From Malonomonas rubra (GTDB lineage Bacteria; Desulfobacterota; Desulfuromonadia; Desulfuromonadales; Geopsychrobacteraceae): a DNA stretch of 43,922 nucleotides. The stretch covers positions 1 to 43,922 of the forward strand of contig NZ_QKAP01000052.1 of assembly GCF_003247215.1 (NCBI RefSeq), written 5' to 3'. Shown one piece after another: positions 17,676-25,328 of this stretch. Under the pieces are notes generated by a model. It ran no database searches. It was not told the origin of the DNA and was given only the letters and a program-made list of their open reading frames with translations. Within the stretch, counting starts at the first letter, position 1. Every line of letters begins with the position of its first letter. The position numbers and the translations under genes were made by a program.

Positions 17676-18308
17676 ATGAAATCGACAGAACGACGCAAGG
17701 AATTATTGATTTGGTTGGAAGAGGAGGGGACTTTAAGTCTGGCCGAAATGGTTGAGCGTTTCGGGGTTTCCAAGATGACCATTCATCGGGATCTCGATTT
17801 GCTAGAGCAACGTCAGGTTTTGAAACGAATTCATGGCGGTGCGGCGCGGATCGATAAGCTGGTTCGTGATCGGGATGGACGCTACGAAACTCGTTTGGAG
17901 CAGGGCAGTTGCCTGATCTGTTTTCGCCCGCCGAGCCAGCAGTTGCTTTACACCCTGACGCTGAAAAACGGTGAGCAAAAAGTTGCCTGTTGTCCGCACT
18001 GCGGGATCTCGGCCCATCTGATGTTGGGTGACCGGATCGCCATCGCACTGACCGCGGATTACCTGTCCGGCAAGCTTCATTCTGCCCAGCACTCTTATTT
18101 CGTGCTTGGGAGCGTTTGCAGTCCCTGTTGCCGGCCGTCGATACTGACGTTCGAAGACGAAGAGATGGCCAAGCGTTTCCAAACCGGTTTCGGTGGCACA
18201 GTCGGTCGTTTGGGAGACGCGTTGAAATTTCTCGAAGAGGATATGAGCCTCGACAAGACCGAAGGTTGCCCGCACTGTGCAGCGGCAAAGCAACGGCAGA
18301 TAGGCTGA
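17676..18308 (+). CDS. DeoR-type HTH fused to a cysteine-rich NosL-like domain
   Basis: A 210-residue protein in two parts. Residues 1-55 are a DeoR-type winged helix (ERRKELLIWLEEEGTLSLAE, then FGVSKMTIHRDLDLLEQRQVLKRIHGGA). The rest is not a sugar-phosphate-binding DeoR domain. It is a cysteine-rich region with CLIC, CCPHC, a segment like NosL (YFVLGSVCSPCCRPSILTFEDEEMAKRFQTGFGGTV, here written over several motifs) and a final CPHC. NosL binds copper and serves nitrous oxide reductase. The cysteines suggest a metal- or redox-sensing regulator. The start is the ATG at 17676. A TTG two codons earlier is less likely. No nos genes are nearby. Confidence 0.8.
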   Translation: MKSTERRKELLIWLEEEGTLSLAEMVERFGVSKMTIHRDLDLLEQRQVLKRIHGGAARIDKLVRDRDGRYETRLEQGSCLICFRPPSQQLLYTLTLKNGEQKVACCPHCGISAHLMLGDRIAIALTADYLSGKLHSAQHSYFVLGSVCSPCCRPSILTFEDEEMAKRFQTGFGGTVGRLGDALKFLEEDMSLDKTEGCPHCAAAKQRQIG

Positions 18309-18362
18309 AGCGAGGCCTGAGAATTGCTCAAATCAACCCTGCAAAACGCTGTCGATGATATC

Positions 18363-19538
18363 TCATCGGTAGCGTTTTTTATTTCCCGTGTAGAACTCGT
18401 GAAGTTTTAGCAATAGCCCCTGTTTGGTGTGTAGGGCACCATGAGGGCAGAGTTCCTGGCAACAGAAACAACGGATGCAGCGATCGTAATCGATCCGCAA
18501 TTTTCCCCCCTTTATTCGCATCGCTTCCGGTGGGCAGTGTTTGACACAGCTATTGCAGAGCTTGCATTGCGTGGTGTCGACTACCGGGCGGGCGGTGAGG
18601 GAATGTTTTAGACGATTTTTCAAAAATCCCTTCAGGCCGAAGTTGATATCGGTCATCTTCGCTGGCCGGAAGTTGTTGATGCGCAATTTTTCCAGCGGAT
18701 CACCGCAGAGCAGTATCTCATCCAAATGAGTAAATGGGCGACCACTGTCGAGTGCTTTTTGTTGTGTCCAGACCTGCTGTGGTTTCATGCCGACCAATGC
18801 AGTGGCCACTGTGTCGACCGCTTGGGCATGGCTGCCGGCCAACAGCGCCCCAATCGGTATCGGATCGCCGCTGCCGGGGCCTTCGCCTTCCATGCCGATG
18901 ACGGCATCGACAATATTCAGTGTTGGAGCTAACTGCTCGCAAAGTTCCAATAGCATCAAGGCGAAAAAGCCTTTGTCAGTTCCGGCTTGCAGGTGTAGAC
19001 GCGGCTTGCGCAGACCGACGACCGCACCGAACATGTTCTTAACCGCGCAGGTCAGACCCATCATCTGGTGTGTTTTCAGCTTCGGCAGGTTGATGATGAC
19101 ATCTGCGTCAAGAATGTCCTGCGCCACCTCCAGTTCGTGAAAGGTGCCGGTCTTGCTTTTGATTTTCACCGATTTCGTGAACGGTGCAAAACGCGCTCCG
19201 GTCGCTTCGATCACCTCAAGGATGCCCGATTTGCGGGCTACGCTTTCCGGGCTGCCGATGCCGGGGGAGTCACCGACACTGACAATCCCGCCCGTTTCCT
19301 GCACCAGTTTGATGACCGCGCGGACAACTTCCGGGTGAGTGGTAACTGCTCTTTCCGGCGCATTGCCCGACAGTAGGTTCGGTTTCAGTAGAACCTGCTG
19401 GTTCGGTTTGACGAATTGTGCCATTCCTCCTAACGGCTTCAATAACTGGATTAGTGCCTTTTGGACATTTTCCGACTGGTAGTTGTCGAGTTTTTGCAGG
19501 ACAACCTGCGAATCTTTTTCAGGCGAGCTTGTCAGCAC
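18363..19538 (-). CDS. DUF362 protein with two 4Fe-4S ferredoxin motifs
   Basis: A 391-residue protein. The main part is DUF362 (VLLKPNLLSGNAPERAVTTHPEVVRA, VGDSPGIGS, INLPKLKTHQMMGLTCAVKNMFGAVVG). The C-terminus carries two [4Fe-4S] motifs (CKLCNSCVKHCP and CIRCFCCQELCP). DUF362 proteins are common in anaerobes. No reaction is established, and an electron-transfer or oxidoreductase role is inferred from the clusters. The start appears to be GTG at 19538 with AAGG upstream. It lies 5 bp downstream of yjbQ and is co-transcribed with it. Confidence 0.85.
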   Translation of the reverse strand: MLTSSPEKDSQVVLQKLDNYQSENVQKALIQLLKPLGGMAQFVKPNQQVLLKPNLLSGNAPERAVTTHPEVVRAVIKLVQETGGIVSVGDSPGIGSPESVARKSGILEVIEATGARFAPFTKSVKIKSKTGTFHELEVAQDILDADVIINLPKLKTHQMMGLTCAVKNMFGAVVGLRKPRLHLQAGTDKGFFALMLLELCEQLAPTLNIVDAVIGMEGEGPGSGDPIPIGALLAGSHAQAVDTVATALVGMKPQQVWTQQKALDSGRPFTHLDEILLCGDPLEKLRINNFRPAKMTDINFGLKGFLKNRLKHSLTARPVVDTTQCKLCNSCVKHCPPEAMRIKGGKLRIDYDRCIRCFCCQELCPHGALHTKQGLLLKLHEFYTGNKKRYR

Positions 19539-19543
19539 GTGAA

Positions 19544-19942
19544 TCAGCCTTCAAGGAGCTTGATCTGTAGTTTGCGGGTACGGGGCCCATCGAATTCGCA
19601 GAAATAAATTCCTTGCCAAGTTCCGAGTTGCAATTTGCCCTTGTGGATAATGATTTGTTCACTTGCACCGATTAGGCTGCTTTTGATGTGCGCGGCGCTG
19701 TTCCCCTCAAGGTGCCGATAGTGATTTTGCTGCGGGATCAATTCATTTAAGCCGTTGATCATGTCGGTGACGACATCTGGGTCGGCGTTTTCGTTGATGG
19801 TGACCGCTGCGGTGGTATGCGGGACAAACAGCGTCGCCAGCCCCTCTTGAATCCCTGAGCGGCTAACAATCCTCTGTACCTCGGCGGTTATTTCGCGCAA
19901 CTGCACCTGCATTTCGGTTCGAACGCTGATTTCATGAGTCAT
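19544..19942 (-). CDS. yjbQ: YjbQ-family (UPF0047) secondary thiamine-phosphate synthase enzyme
   Basis: A 132-residue protein with the UPF0047 signature: LATLFVPHTTAAVTINENADPDVVTDM and later the His-containing HYRHLEGNSAAHIKSSLIG, then LQLGTWQGIYFCEFDGPRTRKL. YjbQ has weak thiamine-phosphate synthase activity in E. coli, and the physiological role is uncertain. The start at 19942 has GGGAGG 5 nt upstream. The open frame extends 33 codons further but overlaps the hydrolase gene. Overlap with the hydrolase stop is 4 bp, indicating coupling. Confidence 0.9.
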   Translation of the reverse strand: MTHEISVRTEMQVQLREITAEVQRIVSRSGIQEGLATLFVPHTTAAVTINENADPDVVTDMINGLNELIPQQNHYRHLEGNSAAHIKSSLIGASEQIIIHKGKLQLGTWQGIYFCEFDGPRTRKLQIKLLEG

Positions 19943-20781
19943 GATGCCTCCCGTAGCGCGGCCCTGACCGCGGCAAGTGCCCGCTGGCGATAGATCAGAC
20001 CGGTGTGGCCAATGTTGTTTAACTCTATCGCCGTCCCCCACGGCAGTCGGCTGTTGGCGTTCGGTAAGACCATGTTGTCATGTAGGGTATAGACGTTGGT
20101 CAGCGTTACGGCTTCTGGTTTCGGGGCACTGTTCAGCCGCCGCAGAAAGTCTGAGCCAGGCACTAGGACTTTGCTGAGCGGTGCGAAGGCGAAAGGCGTC
20201 AATTTGGAGCCTAGATGTGGTGAGCCGAGAATAACACAGCGGTCAACTTTGTTTGCTCCGCCGCGCAGCTGGATATAGTTGCGGGCAATGATACCGCCCA
20301 TCGAGTGCCCGACTAAATGAACCTTGTCGACGCCGAGGTAGTGGCGCAACTCATCAACCTTTTTGGCCACCAGTTCGGTCAGCACTTCTTCATTGTGCCA
20401 GGAAGAGATGTTGATGGTTGCGATGTTGTGGAACCCCTGCCGCCGTAAAAAGGCTTTAAACCAGAACCAGCTGGCCTGATTGTTAAAAAGCCCGTGCAGC
20501 AGTAGAACCGGGGTTTCTCCCCGCTGTTGCGGGTGGCGGCGCGGGTTGAGTAGGCCCAATGGCATGGTCATAATGGTCAGCATGTTAAAGAAGGTTTCCT
20601 GCAAAATGACCGATGCTGCCATTCGCAGTTTCTTTCCGTGGAAGCGACCTTCGATCATTTGAGGATCGGCATTGGCGTATTCGTACCAGCACATGCTATA
20701 AGTCAGAATAACAATCAGCAGGTTGACAACGCCAAAGATTATGAAAAGGGTAAGCAGAAGAGTAGACCAAAAACACCACAT
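19939..20781 (-). CDS. Membrane-anchored alpha/beta hydrolase (lipase-like)
   Basis: A 280-residue protein. An N-terminal hydrophobic anchor (STLLLTLFIIFGVVNLLIVI) precedes an alpha/beta hydrolase fold with VLLLHGLFNNQASW (oxyanion strand), the nucleophile elbow GHSMGG, and a later Asp/His region ending in NNIGHTGLIYRQRAL. It resembles bacterial triacylglycerol lipases and PGAP1-like esterases, but the substrate cannot be assigned. The start at 20781 follows GGGGAGG 9 nt upstream. A TTG six codons earlier covers that site and was rejected. First gene of the hydrolase-yjbQ-DUF362 run. Confidence 0.85.
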   Translation of the reverse strand: MWCFWSTLLLTLFIIFGVVNLLIVILTYSMCWYEYANADPQMIEGRFHGKKLRMAASVILQETFFNMLTIMTMPLGLLNPRRHPQQRGETPVLLLHGLFNNQASWFWFKAFLRRQGFHNIATINISSWHNEEVLTELVAKKVDELRHYLGVDKVHLVGHSMGGIIARNYIQLRGGANKVDRCVILGSPHLGSKLTPFAFAPLSKVLVPGSDFLRRLNSAPKPEAVTLTNVYTLHDNMVLPNANSRLPWGTAIELNNIGHTGLIYRQRALAAVRAALREAS

Positions 20782-20939
20782 GAGAGATGTCCTCCCCAAT
20801 AGAATCGGTCACCGTTTTTAAGATATTTAAGAGAGTAAGGCTACGATCGGTTGACCATTGTCATATAAATAAAACTGAATTATGACATGCTCTTTAGGGA
20901 TGGTCAATTGCATGGGGAAGGCAGTTCGAAGGAGTTCGG

Positions 20940-21827
20940 ATGGATCAGCAGTTAGTAAATTTTGAGAAGCATCTATCCGTGGAGCGGAATTTGTCGCCTC
21001 GCACGGTCGAGGCATATGTGCGTGATTTGCGACAATTCCGAAATTTTGTGGAAACAGCTGGGTTGGCCGATGCCCTAACTGGGATCAATCTTTTGCTGGT
21101 CCGGCGCTATCTAGCCGAGTTGCACGGGCGCTGCAGTCGAACCAGCATTGCGCGTAAATTATCAGCGTTGAGGGTCTTCTTTCGCTATCTGGTTCGCGAG
21201 CGCGTGTTATTAACCTCACCGCTGGATGGCCTATTGACGCCGCGTCGAGAGCAATTCCTGCCGAAAGTGCTCAGCGCTGAGCAGATTCAGGATCTGCTTG
21301 AGCGGCCGTTGCCCGGAAAGCGGCTGCTTATTCTGCGCGACTTGGCCATTTTCGAACTGATCTATTCCTGTGGACTGCGTGTCAGCGAACTGACGGGGCT
21401 TGATATCGGCTCGGTCGATCTGATAGAGGCTAGGGCCCGAGTACTAGGAAAGGGGTTAAAAGAACGATTTCTGCCGATCGGTCGACCAGCTTGTCGGGCC
21501 TTACAGGCCTATTTTGAGTTGCGTGGAGAGGGCGGGTTGGATGAGCCACTATTTATCAACCGGCAAGGTGGCCGGTTGTCTTCGCGCAGCGTACAGCGTA
21601 ACTTGAAAAAACGCTTGTTGCAGCTCGGTTTGCCGACCGATGTTACCCCCCACGCATTACGCCACTCTTTCGCCACCCACTTGCTCGACGCCGGGGCTGA
21701 CTTGCGCGTTATCCAGGAGTTGCTCGGCCATGCGTCCCTTTCCACTACCCAGCGTTACACCAAGGTCAGCTTCTCCCATTTGACCGAAGTATACGATCAG
21801 GCCCATCCTCGCAGTCGAAAAAAGTGA
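20940..21827 (+). CDS. xerC: Tyrosine recombinase XerC
   Basis: A 295-residue tyrosine recombinase that resolves chromosome dimers at dif with a partner Xer. The N-terminal SAM-like domain has LSPRTVEAYVRDLRQF. The catalytic domain has the first Arg in SCGLRVSELTGL, the Lys in VLGKGLKER, HALRHSFATHLL (His-x2-Arg), LGHASLSTTQRYT (His and the Tyr nucleophile) and the end VYDQAHPRSRKK, which is XerC-like. AAGGAG precedes the ATG. XerC and XerD are hard to separate without alignment. No dif site was seen nearby. Confidence 0.9.
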   Translation: MDQQLVNFEKHLSVERNLSPRTVEAYVRDLRQFRNFVETAGLADALTGINLLLVRRYLAELHGRCSRTSIARKLSALRVFFRYLVRERVLLTSPLDGLLTPRREQFLPKVLSAEQIQDLLERPLPGKRLLILRDLAIFELIYSCGLRVSELTGLDIGSVDLIEARARVLGKGLKERFLPIGRPACRALQAYFELRGEGGLDEPLFINRQGGRLSSRSVQRNLKKRLLQLGLPTDVTPHALRHSFATHLLDAGADLRVIQELLGHASLSTTQRYTKVSFSHLTEVYDQAHPRSRKK

Positions 21828-21839
21828 CCAAAATGGTCA
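21825..21839. promoter_or_regulatory. Palindrome at the xerC stop, upstream of the peroxiredoxin promoter
   Basis: TGACCA-AAA-TGGTCA is a 6-bp perfect inverted repeat directly upstream of the -35 box at 21848, and a further TTGGTC half-site lies at 21890-21895. The placement fits an activator or redox-regulator site. The regulator is unknown. Confidence 0.45.
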
Positions 21840-21847
21840 TAATTTCC

Positions 21848-21875
21848 TTGACAGGCGACTCGAAGTCGGTAGACT
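21848..21875 (+). promoter_or_regulatory. Candidate promoter of the peroxiredoxin gene
   Basis: TTGACA (21848-21853), a 16-bp spacer and TAGACT (21870-21875). The spacer holds a small palindrome, CGACT-CGA-AGTCG (21856-21868), which a repressor could use. A second TTGACA at 21881 is another possible -35. Confidence 0.6.
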
Positions 21876-21931
21876 AACGATTGACAATATTGGTCTTCTA
21901 ACTCATCATAAATTTGAAAGGAGCTGGTCTT

Positions 21932-22534
21932 ATGGGTGTCCTGGTTGGAAAGCAAGCCCCTGAATTTACTTCAACAGCTGTTATGGCTGATGGATCGATA
22001 AGTGATAATTTTAGTCTCTCTGACTATAAGGGGAAATATATCGTCCTGTTCTTCTATCCGCTTGATTTCACCTTTGTCTGTCCCACGGAACTGATTGCTT
22101 TCAGCCGTCGGATTGCTGATTTTGAAGCCAAAGGGGTGCAAGTGATCGGCTGTTCGATTGATTCGCAATTTACCCATATCGCCTGGCGGAATACGCCGGT
22201 TAACGAGGGTGGCATCGGCGAGATCAGGTATCCACTGGTGGCCGATGTGAAACATGAAATCTGCAGAGCTTATGATGTTGAATTTGACTCTGCCGGGGTT
22301 GCCTTCCGCGGCTCTTTCCTGATCGATCAAAATGGTGTCGTTCGCCATCAAGTTGTCAACGACCTGCCGCTGGGGCGCAATATTGATGAAATGCTGCGCA
22401 TGATTGACGCTCTACAGTTCCATGAAAAGCATGGTGAAGTTTGCCCGGCCGGTTGGAGTCAGGGCGACAAGGGGATGGTCGCCGACGGTGCCGGCGTGGC
22501 AAATTATCTCTCAGAAGAGGCTGATAAGCTGTAA
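21932..22534 (+). CDS. Typical 2-Cys peroxiredoxin (AhpC/Prx1 type)
   Basis: A 200-residue thiol peroxidase that reduces H2O2 and organic peroxides. The peroxidatic cysteine is C50 in PLDFTFVCPTELIAF. The resolving cysteine is in HGEVCPAGW near the C-terminus. GVAFRGSFLID and RHQVVNDLPLGRN are also family-typical. The start at 21932 has AAAGGAG upstream. A TTG six codons earlier spans that site. It is transcribed singly with a good promoter and terminator. No AhpF-like reductase gene is adjacent. Confidence 0.95.
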   Translation: MGVLVGKQAPEFTSTAVMADGSISDNFSLSDYKGKYIVLFFYPLDFTFVCPTELIAFSRRIADFEAKGVQVIGCSIDSQFTHIAWRNTPVNEGGIGEIRYPLVADVKHEICRAYDVEFDSAGVAFRGSFLIDQNGVVRHQVVNDLPLGRNIDEMLRMIDALQFHEKHGEVCPAGWSQGDKGMVADGAGVANYLSEEADKL

Positions 22535-22583
22535 GTGGCGACAAGTCTCCGTAGCTTTTGGGCGGTTCGCAAAATATCTGAGG

Positions 22584-22608
22584 AAAAGGCGGCATATTGT
22601 CGCCTTTT
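22584..22608 (+). terminator. Terminator of the peroxiredoxin gene
   Basis: AAAAGGCG (22584-22591) pairs with CGCCTTTT (22601-22608) around a 9-nt loop, 50 bp after the stop. Confidence 0.75.
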
Positions 22609-22881
22609 CTATTCTCAGCCATCGTCCAATAAGAGTTCTGGGGGCTCGGCTTGGCCATCGTTCTGGACCCGCCCGTAACCGTTGTGGTGGCAAAGATGCC
22701 TTTCTTCGGACAGGCGAACTGACTTGGTTGTAGCCTGACTCGCTGGATTTTATCAATACTCAGCTTAAAGAATCATAACTCGAACTCCTTATTTGTTGAG
22801 CCATATCCTATCCTTCGTCTTGTTTAGAATTATGAGCTGATTGTGAAGTTCCAGCTGGTAAAATGAGGCGGGAAAAAGAAA
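22609..22881. other. Non-coding gap between convergent terminators
   Basis: About 270 bp between the peroxiredoxin terminator and that of the first CoA-transferase. I see no reading frame with family similarity, no RNA gene and no clear repeat. Confidence 0.5.
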
Positions 22882-22905
22882 GCCCCGCCGGAAAACCGGC
22901 GAGGC
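22882..22905 (-). terminator. Terminator of the first CoA-transferase gene
   Basis: A 10-bp G/C-rich stem (22882-22891 with 22896-22905) with a TTTT loop is followed on the minus strand by TTTCTTTTTCC. It lies 28 bp after the stop. Confidence 0.88.
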
Positions 22906-22933
22906 CATTTTATTGCAACTGTAGGACTTTTGC

Positions 22934-24520
22934 TTATTCGCAGAGGTCGACTTTGATGTCCCAGTTCTTGATACGCATGGTACCGTTTTCGGCCATGTTC
23001 TGCTGCATCTTGAAAGCGCGGTCGAACTTCTGTGGCTCGTGGCCAACGCCACGTTCGAGGCAGTCCTTGGCGGCCATCTCGAAGTAGTCGGTGAGGATCG
23101 GCTTGTACTCTGGGTGAGCACACTTCTCGATGATGACCTTGGCCCGATCCTTCGGCGCCAAACCACGCAGGTCGGCTAAGCCCTGCTCGGTGACCAGAAC
23201 GTCGAGGTCGTGCTCGGTGTGGTCAATGTGCGGGGCCTTCGGTACGACGCAAGTTATCCCGAGCGGATCGGTTTTGGTCGGACGGGTTGACGGGCTGTGC
23301 ATAATCTTCAGGTACCCATTCCGCAGGAAGTCACCGGAACCACCCAGACCATTGATCATCCGGGTGCCGCCAACCAGGGTCGAGTTGGCGTGTGCGTAGA
23401 TGTCGAATTCGACAGGGGTGTTCATGGCGATACAGCCAAGGCGACGGATCGGCTCCGGATTGTTCGAAATCGAAAGCGGGCGCAGGGTGATCTTGCTGAA
23501 ATACTTCTCCCAGTTGTCAAAGAAGCGAGGGAAGCCCGGTTCTTCGGAGAGGGATAGCGAGCAAGAGGATGCACAACGCAGGTTACCACCGTCGAAGAAG
23601 TCGAGCATGGTATCCTGTAGAACTTCGGTGAAAACCGACAGGTTGGTGAAAGGCCCCTTGGCCAGACCACCAACAACGGCGTTGGCGATGGAGCCGACAC
23701 CCGACTGCAACGGCAGCAGGTTCTCCGGCAGGCGGCCCTTCTTCACTTCGTGAGCAAAGAATTCCATGATATGGCCAGCGATTGCTTCGGAAGTATCATC
23801 CATCTCAGCAAAAGCCCTACCTTTGTCGCGGCGCTTCGACTCGACAATGGCGACGATCCTGTCTGGATCGCAGGGTACATACGGGGTGCCGACACGGCTG
23901 TCCGCAGCAGTGATCAGCATCGGAGCACGATGGGGCGGCTTCTGTTGGAAGTGGATGTCGTGCATCCCTTCAAAGGAGGGCTGTCCAGTGTTGACTTCGA
24001 TGATGATCTTGTCGCACAGGTGAAGTGCCTCAGAAACGATACCACAGGAGGTGGTCAATGCCAGGCCGCAGTCTTCAGTGATGGCAGATACTTCGACGAT
24101 ACCAATGTCGTAACGGCCATTTTCGGTATAGAAACCGTAGCCGGCGTCCTGAGCGAAGTGGCCGAGGTGCTTGTCGCCCATGCGGATGCGCCCGGCGTTG
24201 ATCCCCTTGGCGATGTTCTTACCTGTCTGGTAAGGCCAGCGGCGATCGATCATGTCGAGGGTTGCCCAGCGGTCTTCAGTTTCAGCACCGACCGAAGCAC
24301 CGATAAACAGGTTGAAGCGGAGTTGGCCCTGCAAGTTGTTGGCTTCAACGTGATCAGCCAAAGCAATAGGTACCTCTTTGGGGTAGCCGGCTGGGGTAAA
24401 ACCTGACCACATCAGGTTTTGGCCATCCTTGAAGTGCTGGATGCAGTCTTGCGCGGTACAGACTTTGCTGAGTAGCGACTTGCGACGAACGCGACTTTCA
24501 AGTGTTCCGAATTCGGACAT
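22934..24520 (-). CDS. Acetyl-CoA hydrolase/transferase family protein, copy 1 (probable succinyl:acetate CoA-transferase)
   Basis: A 528-residue family-I CoA-transferase. It has the N-terminal QNLMWSGFTPAGYPKEVP, then LFIGASVGAETEDRWATLDM. It also has QSGVGSIANAVVGGLAKGPF, the NLSVFTEVLQDTMLD segment expected to hold the active-site Glu, and INGLGGSGDFLRNGYLKIMHSPS. In acetate-oxidising Geobacter relatives such enzymes transfer CoA from succinyl-CoA to acetate, activating acetate and replacing succinyl-CoA synthetase in the TCA cycle. A hydrolase or other acyl specificity cannot be excluded. It is very similar to the copy at 25329-26909 and has its own promoter, long leader and terminator. 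Confidence 0.93.
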   Translation of the reverse strand: MSEFGTLESRVRRKSLLSKVCTAQDCIQHFKDGQNLMWSGFTPAGYPKEVPIALADHVEANNLQGQLRFNLFIGASVGAETEDRWATLDMIDRRWPYQTGKNIAKGINAGRIRMGDKHLGHFAQDAGYGFYTENGRYDIGIVEVSAITEDCGLALTTSCGIVSEALHLCDKIIIEVNTGQPSFEGMHDIHFQQKPPHRAPMLITAADSRVGTPYVPCDPDRIVAIVESKRRDKGRAFAEMDDTSEAIAGHIMEFFAHEVKKGRLPENLLPLQSGVGSIANAVVGGLAKGPFTNLSVFTEVLQDTMLDFFDGGNLRCASSCSLSLSEEPGFPRFFDNWEKYFSKITLRPLSISNNPEPIRRLGCIAMNTPVEFDIYAHANSTLVGGTRMINGLGGSGDFLRNGYLKIMHSPSTRPTKTDPLGITCVVPKAPHIDHTEHDLDVLVTEQGLADLRGLAPKDRAKVIIEKCAHPEYKPILTDYFEMAAKDCLERGVGHEPQKFDRAFKMQQNMAENGTMRIKNWDIKVDLCE

Positions 24521-24549
24521 TCTCTCTCCTCCTATAAATTAGGATCAGT

Positions 24550-24586
24550 GGTGCAAATAGCACCTGTTTAAAAGTGCTGTTAAACA
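24550..24586 (-). promoter_or_regulatory. Leader inverted repeats before CoA-transferase copy 1
   Basis: GGTGC-AAATA-GCACC (24550-24564) is followed by TGTTTAA (24565-24571) and TTAAACA (24580-24586), a second perfect 7-bp inverted repeat. Both lie 30-66 bp before the start, inside the predicted transcript. The block from GTGC to TGTTTAAA is also found before copy 2. It may be an operator or an RNA element acting near the ribosome-binding site. Confidence 0.55.
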
Positions 24587-24719
24587 GCGCTAAATCGAGC
24601 AGGCAAAATTTATAAAGCGCTATGCGTTCAAAGAAAATTAGCTCTGCCGAGAGTCTTTAGACTGGATCGGAAATAACCGCATGACAGGCTGGGCGATAGC
24701 GCTAAAAGAACAGCGTTTT

Positions 24720-24747
24720 TATATAATGTGTATACAATTCAAGTCAA
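24720..24747 (-). promoter_or_regulatory. Promoter of CoA-transferase copy 1 with GTATAC element
   Basis: On the minus strand TTGACT (24742-24747), a 16-bp spacer and TATATA (24720-24725), giving a leader of about 190 nt. The spacer contains the palindrome GTATAC (24730-24735). The promoter of copy 2 has the same -35 and the same GTATAC within one base of this position. Confidence 0.7.
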
Positions 24748-25267
24748 GGGAAAAACGGCTTTCGAGGTGGTGTGAGGGTAGGGATTGTGTACAGGTTTTC
24801 GGTGTTCTTCTGCCGTGTTTTATCTCTTTTAAGTAGCTTAAAATAAAGGGAAAGTGTTGCTTGCTGGGTGGCCTTTTGTGGTATGCGTTGAGTGATGTAG
24901 TATCTCTTGGGATGCGCTTGTCTCAACTCTCTAATAGATATAGTGTTCTATTTTTTAAATTTCCTTTTTGAGTTATTGATTCTAGATGGTGTTGGATGTA
25001 GAAATGATTTTTTACTTCAAATTTTGTTTAATTAAGGTTTTGGATTGTTTTGTCTTTTTTTCTTGATGAATAAAGCTATGAAGGGTAAAAATTAAATCTA
25101 TTCAGTTAGAAATTTGTTCTGTTTTTATTTTGATTTGAACGACGGTTTTTTAATTGCGGTTGAGTTGTTTAAAAAAAATCTCTTTGGTGCTGAATAAGTA
25201 GATTTTAAATTAGCTAGTAGTTTTTTTAAATTTGTTTCTGAAAAATTTATTCTGCTTTTTGATTTAT
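24748..25267. other. AT-rich gap between the two CoA-transferase transcription units
   Basis: About 520 bp, strongly A/T-rich with many T runs, between the promoter of copy 1 and the terminator of copy 2. I found no supported gene. Short open frames here show no family features. Confidence 0.5.
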
Positions 25268-25311
25268 AAAAAACTCCCCTGTAGCAGCCATCTACAACAG
25301 GGGAGTTTTTT
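25268..25311 (-). terminator. Terminator of the second CoA-transferase gene
   Basis: AAAAAACTCCCCTGT (25268-25282) pairs over 15 bp with ACAGGGGAGTTTTTT (25297-25311), and the minus strand ends in a T run. It lies 18 bp after the stop. Confidence 0.93.
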
Positions 25312-25328
25312 CTTTTGTCAGGACTCTG

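Noticed and set aside
20800-20939. Small gene or dif site upstream of xerC
   Set aside because: No 28-bp dif-like palindrome was seen, and the short minus-strand frame overlaps the xerC start.
24550-24564. Sigma-54 (-24/-12) promoter before CoA-transferase copy 1
   Set aside because: GG and GC are separated by 8 bases, not 10. The element is better explained as an inverted repeat, and a good sigma-70 promoter lies upstream.
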